A stretch of 64,000 nucleotides of DNA from Treponema bryantii (GTDB taxonomy: Bacteria > Spirochaetota > Spirochaetia > Treponematales > Treponemataceae). Shown here piece by piece: positions 1 through 8,118 of the stretch; position 1 is the stretch's first letter; every line of letters starts with the position of its first letter. Both the position numbers and the translations under genes were made by a program. The stretch spans positions 2,604,001-2,668,000 of the forward strand of contig NZ_AP025286.1 of NCBI RefSeq assembly GCF_036492245.1, written 5' to 3'. The notes beneath the pieces are model-generated. The model made no database searches and was not told the DNA's origin. It saw only the letters and a program-made list of their open reading frames with translations.

Positions 1-531
1 CACCGCCACACAAACGGTAACTGGTTTAACCGTCAGGGTTGTGCAGAAAAACTTAAGGTTCTTCCAGATGGTACAATTCCACAGGTTCAGATTACTTCAT
101 GTGGTTTGAACGGTGGTCCTCTTGAAGGAAAAGGTGAATACCCTGCATACATTGCCTGCAATATCTTTAATCCGGAAGAAAAGAACTGGATTGTTGATAT
201 CAGACATCCCCGTGTTTCTCAGGACGGCCGCGATGGCGATGAAGAAACAGGATATATCGCAAATGTTCAGAACGGCTACATCTATGGCTTTAAATATTTT
301 GATTTCAAGGATGTAAAAAAGATTTCTATATTAACCCGCGGTTATGTTTACGGAAAATATGAAATCAGAACAAAGTGGGATGGCCCTGTACTTGCAGAAA
401 TATCAGCAGGCTGTTCTAACATCTGGGAAACAAACAGTGCAGACATCAGCATTCCAGACGGAATCGGCGAACTGTACTTTAAGTTTGTCGGTGGAGGAAG
501 CCATCAGTTCAAGGGATTTATACTCTCATAA
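1..531 (+). CDS. GH43-type glycosidase, C-terminal part (5' end outside window)
   Basis: An open frame runs from the first base of the window to a TAA at 529-531, so 176 C-terminal residues are visible and the start lies upstream. The segment HRHTNGNWFNRQGCAEKL, then PDGTIPQVQITSCGLNGGPL, resembles the end of the catalytic domain of family 43 glycosidases (arabinofuranosidase/xylosidase type). A carbohydrate-binding-like beta domain follows (FKYFDFKDVKKISILTRGYVYGKYEI onward to YFKFVGGGSHQFKG). The catalytic aspartates would lie upstream and cannot be checked. The gene ends tail to tail with the AraC-family gene, overlapping it by 6 bp. The assignment to GH43 rests on recognised family text; the exact substrate is unknown. 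Confidence 0.75.
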   Translation, partial: HRHTNGNWFNRQGCAEKLKVLPDGTIPQVQITSCGLNGGPLEGKGEYPAYIACNIFNPEEKNWIVDIRHPRVSQDGRDGDEETGYIANVQNGYIYGFKYFDFKDVKKISILTRGYVYGKYEIRTKWDGPVLAEISAGCSNIWETNSADISIPDGIGELYFKFVGGGSHQFKGFILS

Positions 532-1371
532 ACTGTCCTGACGCCAGATCAGTTTCTTTTTTTTATTCTGATACTGCTTTGGCGTACAGTTCATATATTC
601 TTTAAACTTTCTCGAAAAATACTGAATATTGTTAAAGCCGTTTGAAGTTGCAATTTCCGTAATATTATTATTCGTGTAAATCAAGTCCAGACAGGCTTTT
701 TCAATACGGTATTTATTTATGTATTCTGATACATTCATTCCCGTACTTTCTTTAAATAGTCTGATAAAGTGACTCTTGCTGTAATTTGTAAGCTTAAGGA
801 TTGCTCCAAGGCTTATAGATTCACTGTAGTTTTCACGGATATAATGAATTGCATTATCAATTGCAGAAAGACTCCGTTTTTCATTTTCAACAACCTGTGA
901 AAAACGCTCATACTGGTCCGTTTCTATTGCATAGGAAATCACATCAAGAATAATTGAACGGAGAATAACCTCCATACCTTCTGAATTTTTTTTCATTAAA
1001 GAGATATTATGAAATCTCTGAGCAAGTTCCGGAGGCATTGTCAGAAAGCGGCACAGTCTGATTCCTTCAAAAAAAAGCCTGCACGGATCATTTTCACTGC
1101 CCAGTGCAGAAATATCAAACAGAATACGGTAACAATGAAACTCCAGAACCCCTCTTCCCTTCTTAAGAAAATGTTCTTCAAAAGGATTGATGAATATGAA
1201 ATCACCTTCAGATATATCAGAAACTGTATTTCCGATATAAACCTTGCCATTTCCTTTTTTTATGAAAAGAATTTCATATTCTATCTGTCTTAAAGGCTCT
1301 TCCTGATAACTGTTTTGCGAACTAAAACTGACGGCAACCGGTTGCCGTACTATTCGCTGTTCATTCTGCAT
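526..1371 (-). CDS. AraC-family transcriptional regulator
   Basis: A 281-residue protein with an N-terminal cupin-like sensor (about residues 15-110, including EILFIKKGNGKVYIGN and DFIFINPFEEHFLKKG) and two C-terminal AraC helix-turn-helix motifs (about 175-275, ending in the family signature IQYFSRKFKEYMNCTPKQYQ). Such regulators usually sense a sugar and control nearby transport and hydrolase genes. It is transcribed away from the ABC sugar transporter, sharing a 163-bp intergenic region with it, so that operon is the natural target. The ATG follows a TAGAAT box by only 6 bp and lacks a Shine-Dalgarno sequence, so the mRNA may be leaderless. Ligand unknown. Confidence 0.88.
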   Translation of the reverse strand: MQNEQRIVRQPVAVSFSSQNSYQEEPLRQIEYEILFIKKGNGKVYIGNTVSDISEGDFIFINPFEEHFLKKGRGVLEFHCYRILFDISALGSENDPCRLFFEGIRLCRFLTMPPELAQRFHNISLMKKNSEGMEVILRSIILDVISYAIETDQYERFSQVVENEKRSLSAIDNAIHYIRENYSESISLGAILKLTNYSKSHFIRLFKESTGMNVSEYINKYRIEKACLDLIYTNNNITEIATSNGFNNIQYFSRKFKEYMNCTPKQYQNKKKKLIWRQDSL

Positions 1372-1483
1372 AGGGGTATTCTACTATGAAAATTCTCGAA
1401 ATTCAACGCAAAATAAGACTTTTTTATAAATATTATGATACTTTTAGTGTTTTTTCCCAAAAATAACCGATTTATCATATTTA

Positions 1484-1495
1484 TAAAACGTTTTA
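1484..1495. promoter_or_regulatory. Perfect 12-bp palindrome, candidate operator for the sugar ABC operon
   Basis: TAAAACGTTTTA is an exact palindrome with a central CG, a shape typical of LacI-family operators. It lies 39 bp before the binding-protein ATG in the AraC/ABC divergent region. A looser relative (TAAAAGTTTTA) sits about 14 bp further downstream. Binding protein unknown; a LacI-family regulator is encoded at 16574-17575. Confidence 0.45.
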
Positions 1496-1534
1496 CCATG
1501 TTTTTACTAAAAGTTTTATAAATGGAGGACTTTT

Positions 1535-3229
1535 ATGAAAAAAATTATGTTAGTTGCTGCAGCTGCAGTACTGGCATTGAGCCTGGTGGGATGTAAAGGC
1601 GGCGCTTCTGGAAAGAAAGACGCTCTTAACATCTCTGTATTTACAATCCAGCAGCGTGAACAGCCACCTGCTGACAACAAAGCTTACAAATGGATTGAAG
1701 AGAATTTCGGTGTAACATTCTCTTGGGATATCCTCGTAGGTGATAAAGACCAGAAGATCGGTGTACTTATTGCTTCTGGCGACCTTCCTGACCTCGTAGA
1801 AGTAGACTCAGAGAAGTTCCAGGGTGCTGGATGTCTCCGCGACCTTAAGCCACTCTTGGAAAAATATGCTCCTAACCTGATGAAGCACTATTCTTCAGCT
1901 TGGAAGAAGATGATTGATCAGGATTCTGAAAAAGATGCTAATGGAAACATCGTAAAAGAGCACATCTACTCTCTTCCTAACTACGGTGTAATCGATGGAA
2001 TCCCATCTGATACATACTACAACCAGAATGGCTGGTGGATTCAGAAAGCAGTTCTTAAGGAATTCGGATATCCAAAGGTAAAGACAATTGACCAGTACTT
2101 CGATCTTATCGAAGCTTACTATAAGAAGTATCCAACAATTGATGGAGCTCCAACAATCCCATTCAATATCATTACAGCTGACTGGGAAGCATTTGACCTC
2201 TGGAACCCACCTAACTTCTTGGCTGGTTATCCAAACGATGGTAACGGACACGTTACTCTCGAAAACGGAAAATATGTTTACACAGACAACTTTGCTGATG
2301 AAAATGCTCACAGATGGTTCAAGCTCGCTAACGGATATTTCCAGCGTGGTTTGATCGATCCAGCTTCATTCACAGACAACCGTGACCAGTACTATGCAAA
2401 GATTGCACAGGGCCGTGTACTCGGTATGTTCATTCAGGGATGGCAGTTCATGGGTGAACCAGAACAGACACTCTGGACAGCTGGAAAAGATGAAAGAACA
2501 TATGCTCCATTGGCAATCACATTCGATGAATCAATTAAGCCTCACTACCGTGACCAGTCACTTCCTAACCTCCAGAGAGGTTATGGTATTACTGTAAAGT
2601 GTCCAGAAGACAAGGCTATCAAGATTCTTCAGTTCATGGACAAGATGATTCTCGAAGAGAACCAGAGAGTTCTTTACTGGGGATTCGAAGGCGAAGACTG
2701 GCAGAAAGATGCTCAGGGACGCCCTTCAAGAACAGACAAGCAGCGTGCTGAACAGAAGGATCCAAACTGGATTCAGAAGAACCGCGCTACTCTCTGGACA
2801 GAAGAAGCTCCAAAACTTGAAGGAACACTTCCAAGCGGATATACACGTCAGATGGATGACCTCGCATGGGAATATGCTCTTGCACAGAAGCAGGTTGACC
2901 TTGACCTCTGGGCAGCTTACGGAGTTGGTTCTTATGCAGAATTCGTAGATGCTAACCCTCCAAAGAATGCTGGATGGTACCCAATGTGGCAGTGTAACCC
3001 ATCAGCTGAAAACGGCGGATTCGAAGAAGAAGCAGCTGTAGCTATGGCTGGATTCGAAACAATCCAGAGAAAGTATCTCCCACAGATGATCATGGGTAAA
3101 CCAGCTGACTTTGAAAAGACTTGGAACGAGTACTGCAACTTGCTTAAACCTCTTACAGAGAAATATAACAAGTTCATGCAGCAGCAGCTCGATCACCGTG
3201 TAGAAGCATTCGGTGGTTTCCAGGACTAG
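1535..3229 (+). CDS. ABC transporter extracellular sugar-binding lipoprotein (LplA-like)
   Basis: A 564-residue protein with a lipoprotein signal: a hydrophobic stretch, then the lipobox LVGC with Cys20. The mature part has the size and layout of the large family-1 solute-binding proteins that pair with LplB/LplC permeases (FTIQQREQPPADNKAYKWIEENFGV and DLPDLVEVD near the N-terminus). It should capture an oligosaccharide on the outer face of the inner membrane and deliver it to the two permeases downstream. A strong GGAGG precedes the ATG by about 8 bp. A double hairpin separates it from the permease genes, as expected when the binding protein is needed in excess. No ATPase gene is nearby; a shared MsmX-type ATPase encoded elsewhere is likely. 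The substrate is inferred to be a plant polysaccharide fragment from the GH43/GH5/GH1 context. Confidence 0.9.
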   Translation: MKKIMLVAAAAVLALSLVGCKGGASGKKDALNISVFTIQQREQPPADNKAYKWIEENFGVTFSWDILVGDKDQKIGVLIASGDLPDLVEVDSEKFQGAGCLRDLKPLLEKYAPNLMKHYSSAWKKMIDQDSEKDANGNIVKEHIYSLPNYGVIDGIPSDTYYNQNGWWIQKAVLKEFGYPKVKTIDQYFDLIEAYYKKYPTIDGAPTIPFNIITADWEAFDLWNPPNFLAGYPNDGNGHVTLENGKYVYTDNFADENAHRWFKLANGYFQRGLIDPASFTDNRDQYYAKIAQGRVLGMFIQGWQFMGEPEQTLWTAGKDERTYAPLAITFDESIKPHYRDQSLPNLQRGYGITVKCPEDKAIKILQFMDKMILEENQRVLYWGFEGEDWQKDAQGRPSRTDKQRAEQKDPNWIQKNRATLWTEEAPKLEGTLPSGYTRQMDDLAWEYALAQKQVDLDLWAAYGVGSYAEFVDANPPKNAGWYPMWQCNPSAENGGFEEEAAVAMAGFETIQRKYLPQMIMGKPADFEKTWNEYCNLLKPLTEKYNKFMQQQLDHRVEAFGGFQD

Positions 3230-3261
3230 TTTAGTATTGACTCTAAGTCAGACTTAAACTT

Positions 3262-3330
3262 GATGTAAGAGTGTTGTTTGCACTCTTACATCTAAAAAAA
3301 AGTCCACGGATTTTCTGTGGACTTTTTTTT
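3262..3330 (+). terminator. Tandem hairpins between binding-protein and permease genes
   Basis: The first stem pairs 3262-3273 with 3281-3292 (12 bp, perfect). The second pairs AGTCCAC (3301-3307) with GTGGACT (3317-3323) and runs into eight T residues. This is a partial terminator or mRNA-stabilising structure inside an operon, likely setting a high binding-protein to permease ratio. The permease ATG lies 26 bp further on, with no obvious promoter between. Confidence 0.85.
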
Positions 3331-3355
3331 AATCTTTAAAAACAGGTGTTTTTTT

Positions 3356-4324
3356 ATGAAAAATAAAAAAGATTCTAGTACTGCAGAAACAACTTCTACA
3401 GCACTTGTAAACAAAAAAAGCAAATGGAAGCTTTTAGGCAAGCAGAAACTGCTTATTCTTATGTCTCTTCCTTTTGTTCTTTACATTATTCTGTTCAGAT
3501 ATGTCCCTCTCTGGGGTTGGACAATGGCTTTTCAGGACTATAAGCCATATAAAACTTTTGCACAGCAGGATTGGGTAGGCTTCAAATGGTTTGTACAGCT
3601 TTTCACTGAGAAAGAATTCCTTCTTTCTTTAAGAAATACTGTTGGAATGAGCCTTATTAGTACGGCACTTGGATATATTACTGCTATTGTGATTGCCGTA
3701 TTCTTGAACGAAGTACGTTATATTGGTGTTAAACGCTTTGTTCAGACTGTATCTTATCTCCCACACTTCCTTTCTTGGGTTATTGTTACAGGCTTAGTTG
3801 CGAATGTTCTTTCCGTTGAAGACGGAATTTTAAATGACATATTATTAGGTTTAGGACTTGTTAAACAGCCTATTCAGTGGCTTGCAGTTCAGAAATACTT
3901 CTGGCACATCATCGGTTGGACTTATGTATGGAAGGAAGTAGGTTGGAACACAATTGTATACCTTGGTGCAATGACTGCAATTGACCCATGTTTGTATGAA
4001 GCTGCTCAGATTGATGGTTGTGGTCGTCTCCGCAAGATCTGGCATATCACTTTGCCAGGAATCAAACCTACAATTATTATCATGATGATTATGTCTGCCG
4101 GACATATTCTTGATGCAAACTTTGAAATGCCATACTTGCTGCAGAATGGACTTATCCAGGACGTTGCAGAAACTATCGATATTTATGTATTGAAATACGG
4201 TTTCAAACTTTCTAGATATGGACTTGCTACCGCTGCCGGTATCTTTAAGAATGCAGTTAATATCTTGCTTCTTATTATAGCTAATACAATTGCAAAGAAG
4301 AGTGGTGAGGAGCGCTTGATATGA
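3356..4324 (+). CDS. ABC sugar transporter permease, LplB-like
   Basis: A 322-residue inner-membrane permease of the binding-protein-dependent superfamily. An N-terminal cytoplasmic tail is followed by six predicted membrane spans and the EAA loop (YEAAQIDGCGRLRKIWHITLPGIKP) that contacts the ATPase. The sequence LFRYVPLWGWTMAFQDYKPY is characteristic of the LplB/YteP subgroup. The start at 3356 is chosen because an AGGTG lies just upstream and because an earlier in-frame ATG at 3317 falls inside the terminator hairpin. The gene overlaps the next permease by 4 bp (ATGA), indicating translational coupling. Confidence 0.92.
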   Translation: MKNKKDSSTAETTSTALVNKKSKWKLLGKQKLLILMSLPFVLYIILFRYVPLWGWTMAFQDYKPYKTFAQQDWVGFKWFVQLFTEKEFLLSLRNTVGMSLISTALGYITAIVIAVFLNEVRYIGVKRFVQTVSYLPHFLSWVIVTGLVANVLSVEDGILNDILLGLGLVKQPIQWLAVQKYFWHIIGWTYVWKEVGWNTIVYLGAMTAIDPCLYEAAQIDGCGRLRKIWHITLPGIKPTIIIMMIMSAGHILDANFEMPYLLQNGLIQDVAETIDIYVLKYGFKLSRYGLATAAGIFKNAVNILLLIIANTIAKKSGEERLI

Positions 4325-5268
4325 TGGACGAAATTAAGAAAAATGAATATGCAGCAGCAAAAATGAGAACAAATGTAAGTAATATCATTTTTGATATAAT
4401 CATTTATATTGTTCTTGCATTTGTTGTTATTTCAACTGTATATCCTTTCTGGAATACAATTGCAATTTCTTTGAATGATGGTTTGGATTCCCTTAAAGGT
4501 GGAATTAAGTTCTTCCCAAGAAAATTCACATGGAAGAACTATCAGGATTTGTTCCAGACTCCACGTATTTTCCAGGCTGGAATTATTTCGGTTACTCGTA
4601 CAATTCTTCAGACTATTTTAAGTGTATTCTGTACTTCTATGCTTGCTTATGCACTCAGCCGCAAAGAATTTGTAATCAGAAAGCCATTAACAACTATTCT
4701 TGTAATTTCTATGTATGTAAACGCTGGTTTGATTCCAGGATATATGCTTATTAAGAACCTTCACCTTCTTGGAAAATATTCTGTTTATATTATTCCTTGT
4801 CTTGTTGATGTCTTTAACTTTATTCTTGTAAGAACTTACATCCATGGTTTACCAGACAGCTTTGTTGAATCAGCTCGTATTGATGGTGCTAATGAATTTA
4901 AGATTTTCATGCGTATCATCTTCCCTCTGATTGTTCCTTCAATTGCTATGGTTTCTTTGTTTACTGCTGTAAACGCATGGAACAGCTGGTTTGATACTTA
5001 CCTCTACTGTTCTAACAAGCCAAAGCTTCACTCTCTGCAGTATGTATTGATGTCATTCCTGCAGCAGAGCCAGAACCAGAGTTCAAATGCAGCTGATGCT
5101 AACTCTATGGCTATTTCTGCCGGAGCAGGTTCAACTGCTTCTAAGGCTACACCAATCAGTATCCGTTCTTCAATTACAATTGTTGCAACACTTCCTATCC
5201 TCGTAGTATATCCGTTCGTACAGAAATACTTCGTTGTAGGTATGACAATTGGTGGTGTTAAAGAATAA
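4321..5268 (+). CDS. ABC sugar transporter permease, LplC-like
   Basis: A 315-residue partner permease with six predicted membrane spans and the EAA loop FVESARIDGANEFKIFMRIIFPLIVPS. It belongs to the LplC/YtcP subgroup of carbohydrate permeases (typical length about 290-310). A low-complexity Ser/Ala/Asn-rich stretch (about residues 250-285) interrupts the last part, in a position where the subgroup often varies. It starts inside the stop codon of the upstream permease. A strong terminator follows at 5367-5398. Confidence 0.92.
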   Translation: MMDEIKKNEYAAAKMRTNVSNIIFDIIIYIVLAFVVISTVYPFWNTIAISLNDGLDSLKGGIKFFPRKFTWKNYQDLFQTPRIFQAGIISVTRTILQTILSVFCTSMLAYALSRKEFVIRKPLTTILVISMYVNAGLIPGYMLIKNLHLLGKYSVYIIPCLVDVFNFILVRTYIHGLPDSFVESARIDGANEFKIFMRIIFPLIVPSIAMVSLFTAVNAWNSWFDTYLYCSNKPKLHSLQYVLMSFLQQSQNQSSNAADANSMAISAGAGSTASKATPISIRSSITIVATLPILVVYPFVQKYFVVGMTIGGVKE

Positions 5269-5280
5269 GGCTAAAATCGA

Positions 5281-5325
5281 AGAACCGTTAAAAAACGGGC
5301 TGCGACAGCGGGCCGTTTTAGGTTC
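5281..5325. repeat. Dispersed hairpin repeat family A, copy 1
   Basis: The unit starts AGAACCGTTAAAAAACGG and ends CCGTTTTAGGTTC, with an inner GCTG-CGA-CAGC stem. Related copies lie at 43311-43353 (reverse orientation) and 56911-57030 (reverse, with an insert). Downstream of this copy is an ATGCCTCAGAGG block that also accompanies the copy at 56911. The structure could work as a bidirectional terminator. Confidence 0.7.
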
Positions 5326-5366
5326 ATCGAAAGAATGCCTCAGAGGCAAGCTGTGCTTGCCGACTT

Positions 5367-5398
5367 AAACGGTGGATAATAACCACCGTTTTTTTTTG
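5367..5398 (+). terminator. Intrinsic terminator just before the esterase gene
   Basis: AAACGGTGG (5367-5375) pairs with CCACCGTTT (5383-5391), and a T run extends to 5398. The esterase Shine-Dalgarno GGAG begins right after the T run and its ATG is at 5410, so there is no room for a separate promoter. Esterase expression should depend on read-through. Confidence 0.88.
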
Positions 5399-5409
5399 GA
5401 GAATTAAAA

Positions 5410-6801
5410 ATGCTAAGAATCGTAAAAACAAAACTTGGTACCGTTGAAGGTATTCCTGCTGCAGATCCACGAATAACTGCATTCAAATCAATTCCATTTG
5501 CAAAGCCACCTGTAGGAGACTTACGTTTTGCTCCACCACAGCCTGCAGATCCATGGGAAGGTGTTCGCGAATGTTATAAGTTCCCAGCAATTCCTGTTCA
5601 ACCCTCCCCTAACCGCAATCCTCCACCAGAGGATGTATACTCACGTGAATGGTCTGTAGATCCTGATATTCCTGTAAGTGAAGACTGTCTATATCTTAAT
5701 ATCTGGACACCTGCAAAAACCGGTAACGAAAAGCTTCCAGTATATTTCTGGATTTTCGGAGGCGGCTGGCAGGTTGGTCACACAGCAGAAATGGAGTTCG
5801 ACGGAGAACGTATTGCCCGCCGCGGTATTGTTGTAGTTACAGTTAATTACCGTGTAAATCTTTTTGGTTTTACATGTCATCCAGAACTTACTGCAGAATA
5901 TCCAGACAAACCTGCAAATATGGGGCTTCAGGACCAGCAGGCCGGATTAAAATGGGTATATGAAAACATCGAAGCCTTTGGTGGTGATAAAGAAAACATT
6001 ACAATCGGAGGCCAGTCTGCTGGTGCCGGCAGTGTAATGTTCCATATTGAAAATGAAGAGAGCAGAAAATACTTTAAGCGTGCCGTAGTAGACAGCGGAC
6101 TCATTTATACTCCGAACATGCCTGACATGTTCCCTAAACGCAATGTAAAAGAAGCAGAGCAGCTTGGTGTTGAATTCTTTAAGTTCTGTGGCTGTAATTC
6201 CCTTGCAGAAGCCAGAAAACTTACTACCGACCAGCTACGTCAGAAATGGAGTGAATGGGGCGGTTATGAAAAATCAATTGCCTGCTGGACTCCTGTTTTT
6301 GATGAACAGTTTAATAAAGGCAGTCTGATAGATGTAGTAAAAGAAGGTAAATGTACACCATGTCCTATCTTTACAGGTTATACTACTGATGAATTTATAT
6401 TCGGTGGCATGCATGCTGTAGAAATGGGTGTACGAAAGCTGATGAAGGAAGAGGAAAACCGCGGATTGGATATTCAGAACTACTGTTATAAGTTTGATGT
6501 TCCAATTCCTGGCTGGGATCACCCAGGTAAGTTCCATTCTGTTGATTTGTGGTTCTGGTTCGAAACTCTCGCTAAGTGCTGGAGACCATTTAAGGGAGTA
6601 CACTATGATGTTGCACGTCAGATGTGTGATTATCTTTGTAACTTCATTAAGAATGGAAATCCAAACGGAAAAGACCTTTGTGGAGAGCCACTTCCTGAGT
6701 GGACACCATTTAAAACAGAAAAGGCGAACTTCATGGAGTTCACTACTTACAGTGCCCTCAATGAAATTCCGCCTTCTGCTGAAATGAAGAAATACTTATA
6801 A
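5410..6801 (+). CDS. Type B carboxylesterase
   Basis: A 463-residue alpha/beta hydrolase of the carboxylesterase/para-nitrobenzyl esterase family. Visible marks are EDCLYLNIWTP (about 91-101), the oxyanion segment IFGGGWQVG (115-123), the nucleophile elbow GGQSAGAGS with Ser203, an acidic partner around TTDEF (Asp327/Glu328), and His376 in KFHSVDLWF. No signal peptide is seen, so it is probably cytoplasmic or periplasm-independent. Given the neighbouring GH1, GH5 and GH43 genes, it may remove acyl or feruloyl groups from imported oligosaccharides; that role is inferred. It is transcribed in the same direction as the ABC operon but behind a terminator, and overlaps the GH1 gene tail to tail by 6 bp. 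Confidence 0.88.
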   Translation: MLRIVKTKLGTVEGIPAADPRITAFKSIPFAKPPVGDLRFAPPQPADPWEGVRECYKFPAIPVQPSPNRNPPPEDVYSREWSVDPDIPVSEDCLYLNIWTPAKTGNEKLPVYFWIFGGGWQVGHTAEMEFDGERIARRGIVVVTVNYRVNLFGFTCHPELTAEYPDKPANMGLQDQQAGLKWVYENIEAFGGDKENITIGGQSAGAGSVMFHIENEESRKYFKRAVVDSGLIYTPNMPDMFPKRNVKEAEQLGVEFFKFCGCNSLAEARKLTTDQLRQKWSEWGGYEKSIACWTPVFDEQFNKGSLIDVVKEGKCTPCPIFTGYTTDEFIFGGMHAVEMGVRKLMKEEENRGLDIQNYCYKFDVPIPGWDHPGKFHSVDLWFWFETLAKCWRPFKGVHYDVARQMCDYLCNFIKNGNPNGKDLCGEPLPEWTPFKTEKANFMEFTTYSALNEIPPSAEMKKYL

Positions 6802-8118
6802 GTTTTCTCCGTTAGATTCTATTACTTCTTTATACCAGTAAGCTGAATCCTTTGGAATGCGTTTGAGTGTATTATAATCACAGAAAACCATTCCAAAGCG
6901 AGGATTGTATCCCTTAGCCCATTCAAAGTTATCCATAAATGACCACTGGAAATATCCGCGGATATCACAACCAGCATCTGCGGCAGCCTTTAAGCCACGA
7001 AGATATCTGTGTAAGAAATCAATTCTGTTAGGGTCATGAACTTTTCCATCCAGGCTCTCCCAGTCGTGGCATGAAAGACCGTTTTCTGTAATGTATACAG
7101 GAAGATTCCATCTCTTTGTAAAATGCTTTACACCCCACTCCAGAGCACGGTCAAAGGTATCCCAACCGATTTCTGTATGTGGTGTTCCTCGAGGTCTTTC
7201 ATATCCCTCTTCATATTTACCCTGATAGATATTCTGTCCGATAAAATCAATCTTCTGACTGATAAGCTTCATATCTTCATCAGTTACTTTAGGGAAGATG
7301 TCTTTACATTCATTTACGAGGTCTTCAGGATAGTGTCCGAATACGATTGGATCAGCCCAGTAAGCATCAGACCAGATAAAGAACGGCTTATGACAGCTGA
7401 AATAAATATCATAAGCTGCTTTTTCATCCATATCTCCATTAGGAATACGAGGCATTGTTGCCAGGGTGATTCCAACCTGTGCATCTGGAGCAAGTTCACG
7501 TATAGCACGAACAGCTTTTCCATGAGCAACATGAACATTATGTCCTGCAAGAAGAAGGTCACGTGAACCACACTTCATTCCAGGAGCATGAACTCCAAAA
7601 AGATTTCCACAGCCAAGGAATACAGAAGGCTCATTGAAAGTGATGAAGTGCTTTACTCTGTCACCAAGTTTTGCTACAACTGCACGAGTATACTCCTCAA
7701 ACCAGTCTGAAATTTCAGGATTCAACCAGCCGCCTTTTATCTGAAGTGAATATGGTAAATCCCAATGATAAAGAGTAACAAATGGAGTAATATTGTATTT
7801 CAAAAGTTCATCTACAAGATTACTATAAAACTCAAGTCCCTTTTCATTTACCTTGCCGGTTCCTTCAGGAATAACACGAGGCCAGGCAATTGAAAAACGG
7901 TAAGCCTTAAGTCCAAGATCAGCCATCAGCTTTACATCTTCCTTGTAGCGGTGATAGTGATCGCAGGCAACCTTTCCGTCTGAACCGTCTTCTATTCTTC
8001 CAGGCTCTTCACAAAATACATCCCAGATAGACGGTGATTTTCCGTCTTCATTCCATGCACCTTCAATCTGAAAGGAAGCTGTTGCAGCTCCCCACATAAA
8101 ATCTTTTCTAAAACTCAT
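6796..8118 (-). CDS. GH1 beta-glucosidase / 6-phospho-beta-glucosidase family
   Basis: A 440-residue family 1 glycosidase without a signal peptide, so cytoplasmic. The N-terminal family mark FMWGAATASFQIEGAW is present; the acid/base is Glu163 in TFNEPS and the nucleophile is Glu345 in YITENG. Also seen are YHWDLP and the C-terminal WSFMDNFEWAKGY region that shapes the -1 and aglycone sites. It would cleave cellobiose or short beta-glucosides released by the GH5 enzyme encoded immediately upstream: the two genes abut with no spacer (stop at 8119, start at 8118). A simple beta-glucosidase fits better than the 6-phospho type because no PTS gene is near; this is inference. Confidence 0.93.
   Translation of the reverse strand: MSFRKDFMWGAATASFQIEGAWNEDGKSPSIWDVFCEEPGRIEDGSDGKVACDHYHRYKEDVKLMADLGLKAYRFSIAWPRVIPEGTGKVNEKGLEFYSNLVDELLKYNITPFVTLYHWDLPYSLQIKGGWLNPEISDWFEEYTRAVVAKLGDRVKHFITFNEPSVFLGCGNLFGVHAPGMKCGSRDLLLAGHNVHVAHGKAVRAIRELAPDAQVGITLATMPRIPNGDMDEKAAYDIYFSCHKPFFIWSDAYWADPIVFGHYPEDLVNECKDIFPKVTDEDMKLISQKIDFIGQNIYQGKYEEGYERPRGTPHTEIGWDTFDRALEWGVKHFTKRWNLPVYITENGLSCHDWESLDGKVHDPNRIDFLHRYLRGLKAAADAGCDIRGYFQWSFMDNFEWAKGYNPRFGMVFCDYNTLKRIPKDSAYWYKEVIESNGENL

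Noticed and set aside
3317-3355. Upstream ATG extending the LplB-like permease
   Set aside because: It lies inside the terminator stem and adds residues not seen in the family; the ATG at 3356 has a ribosome binding site.
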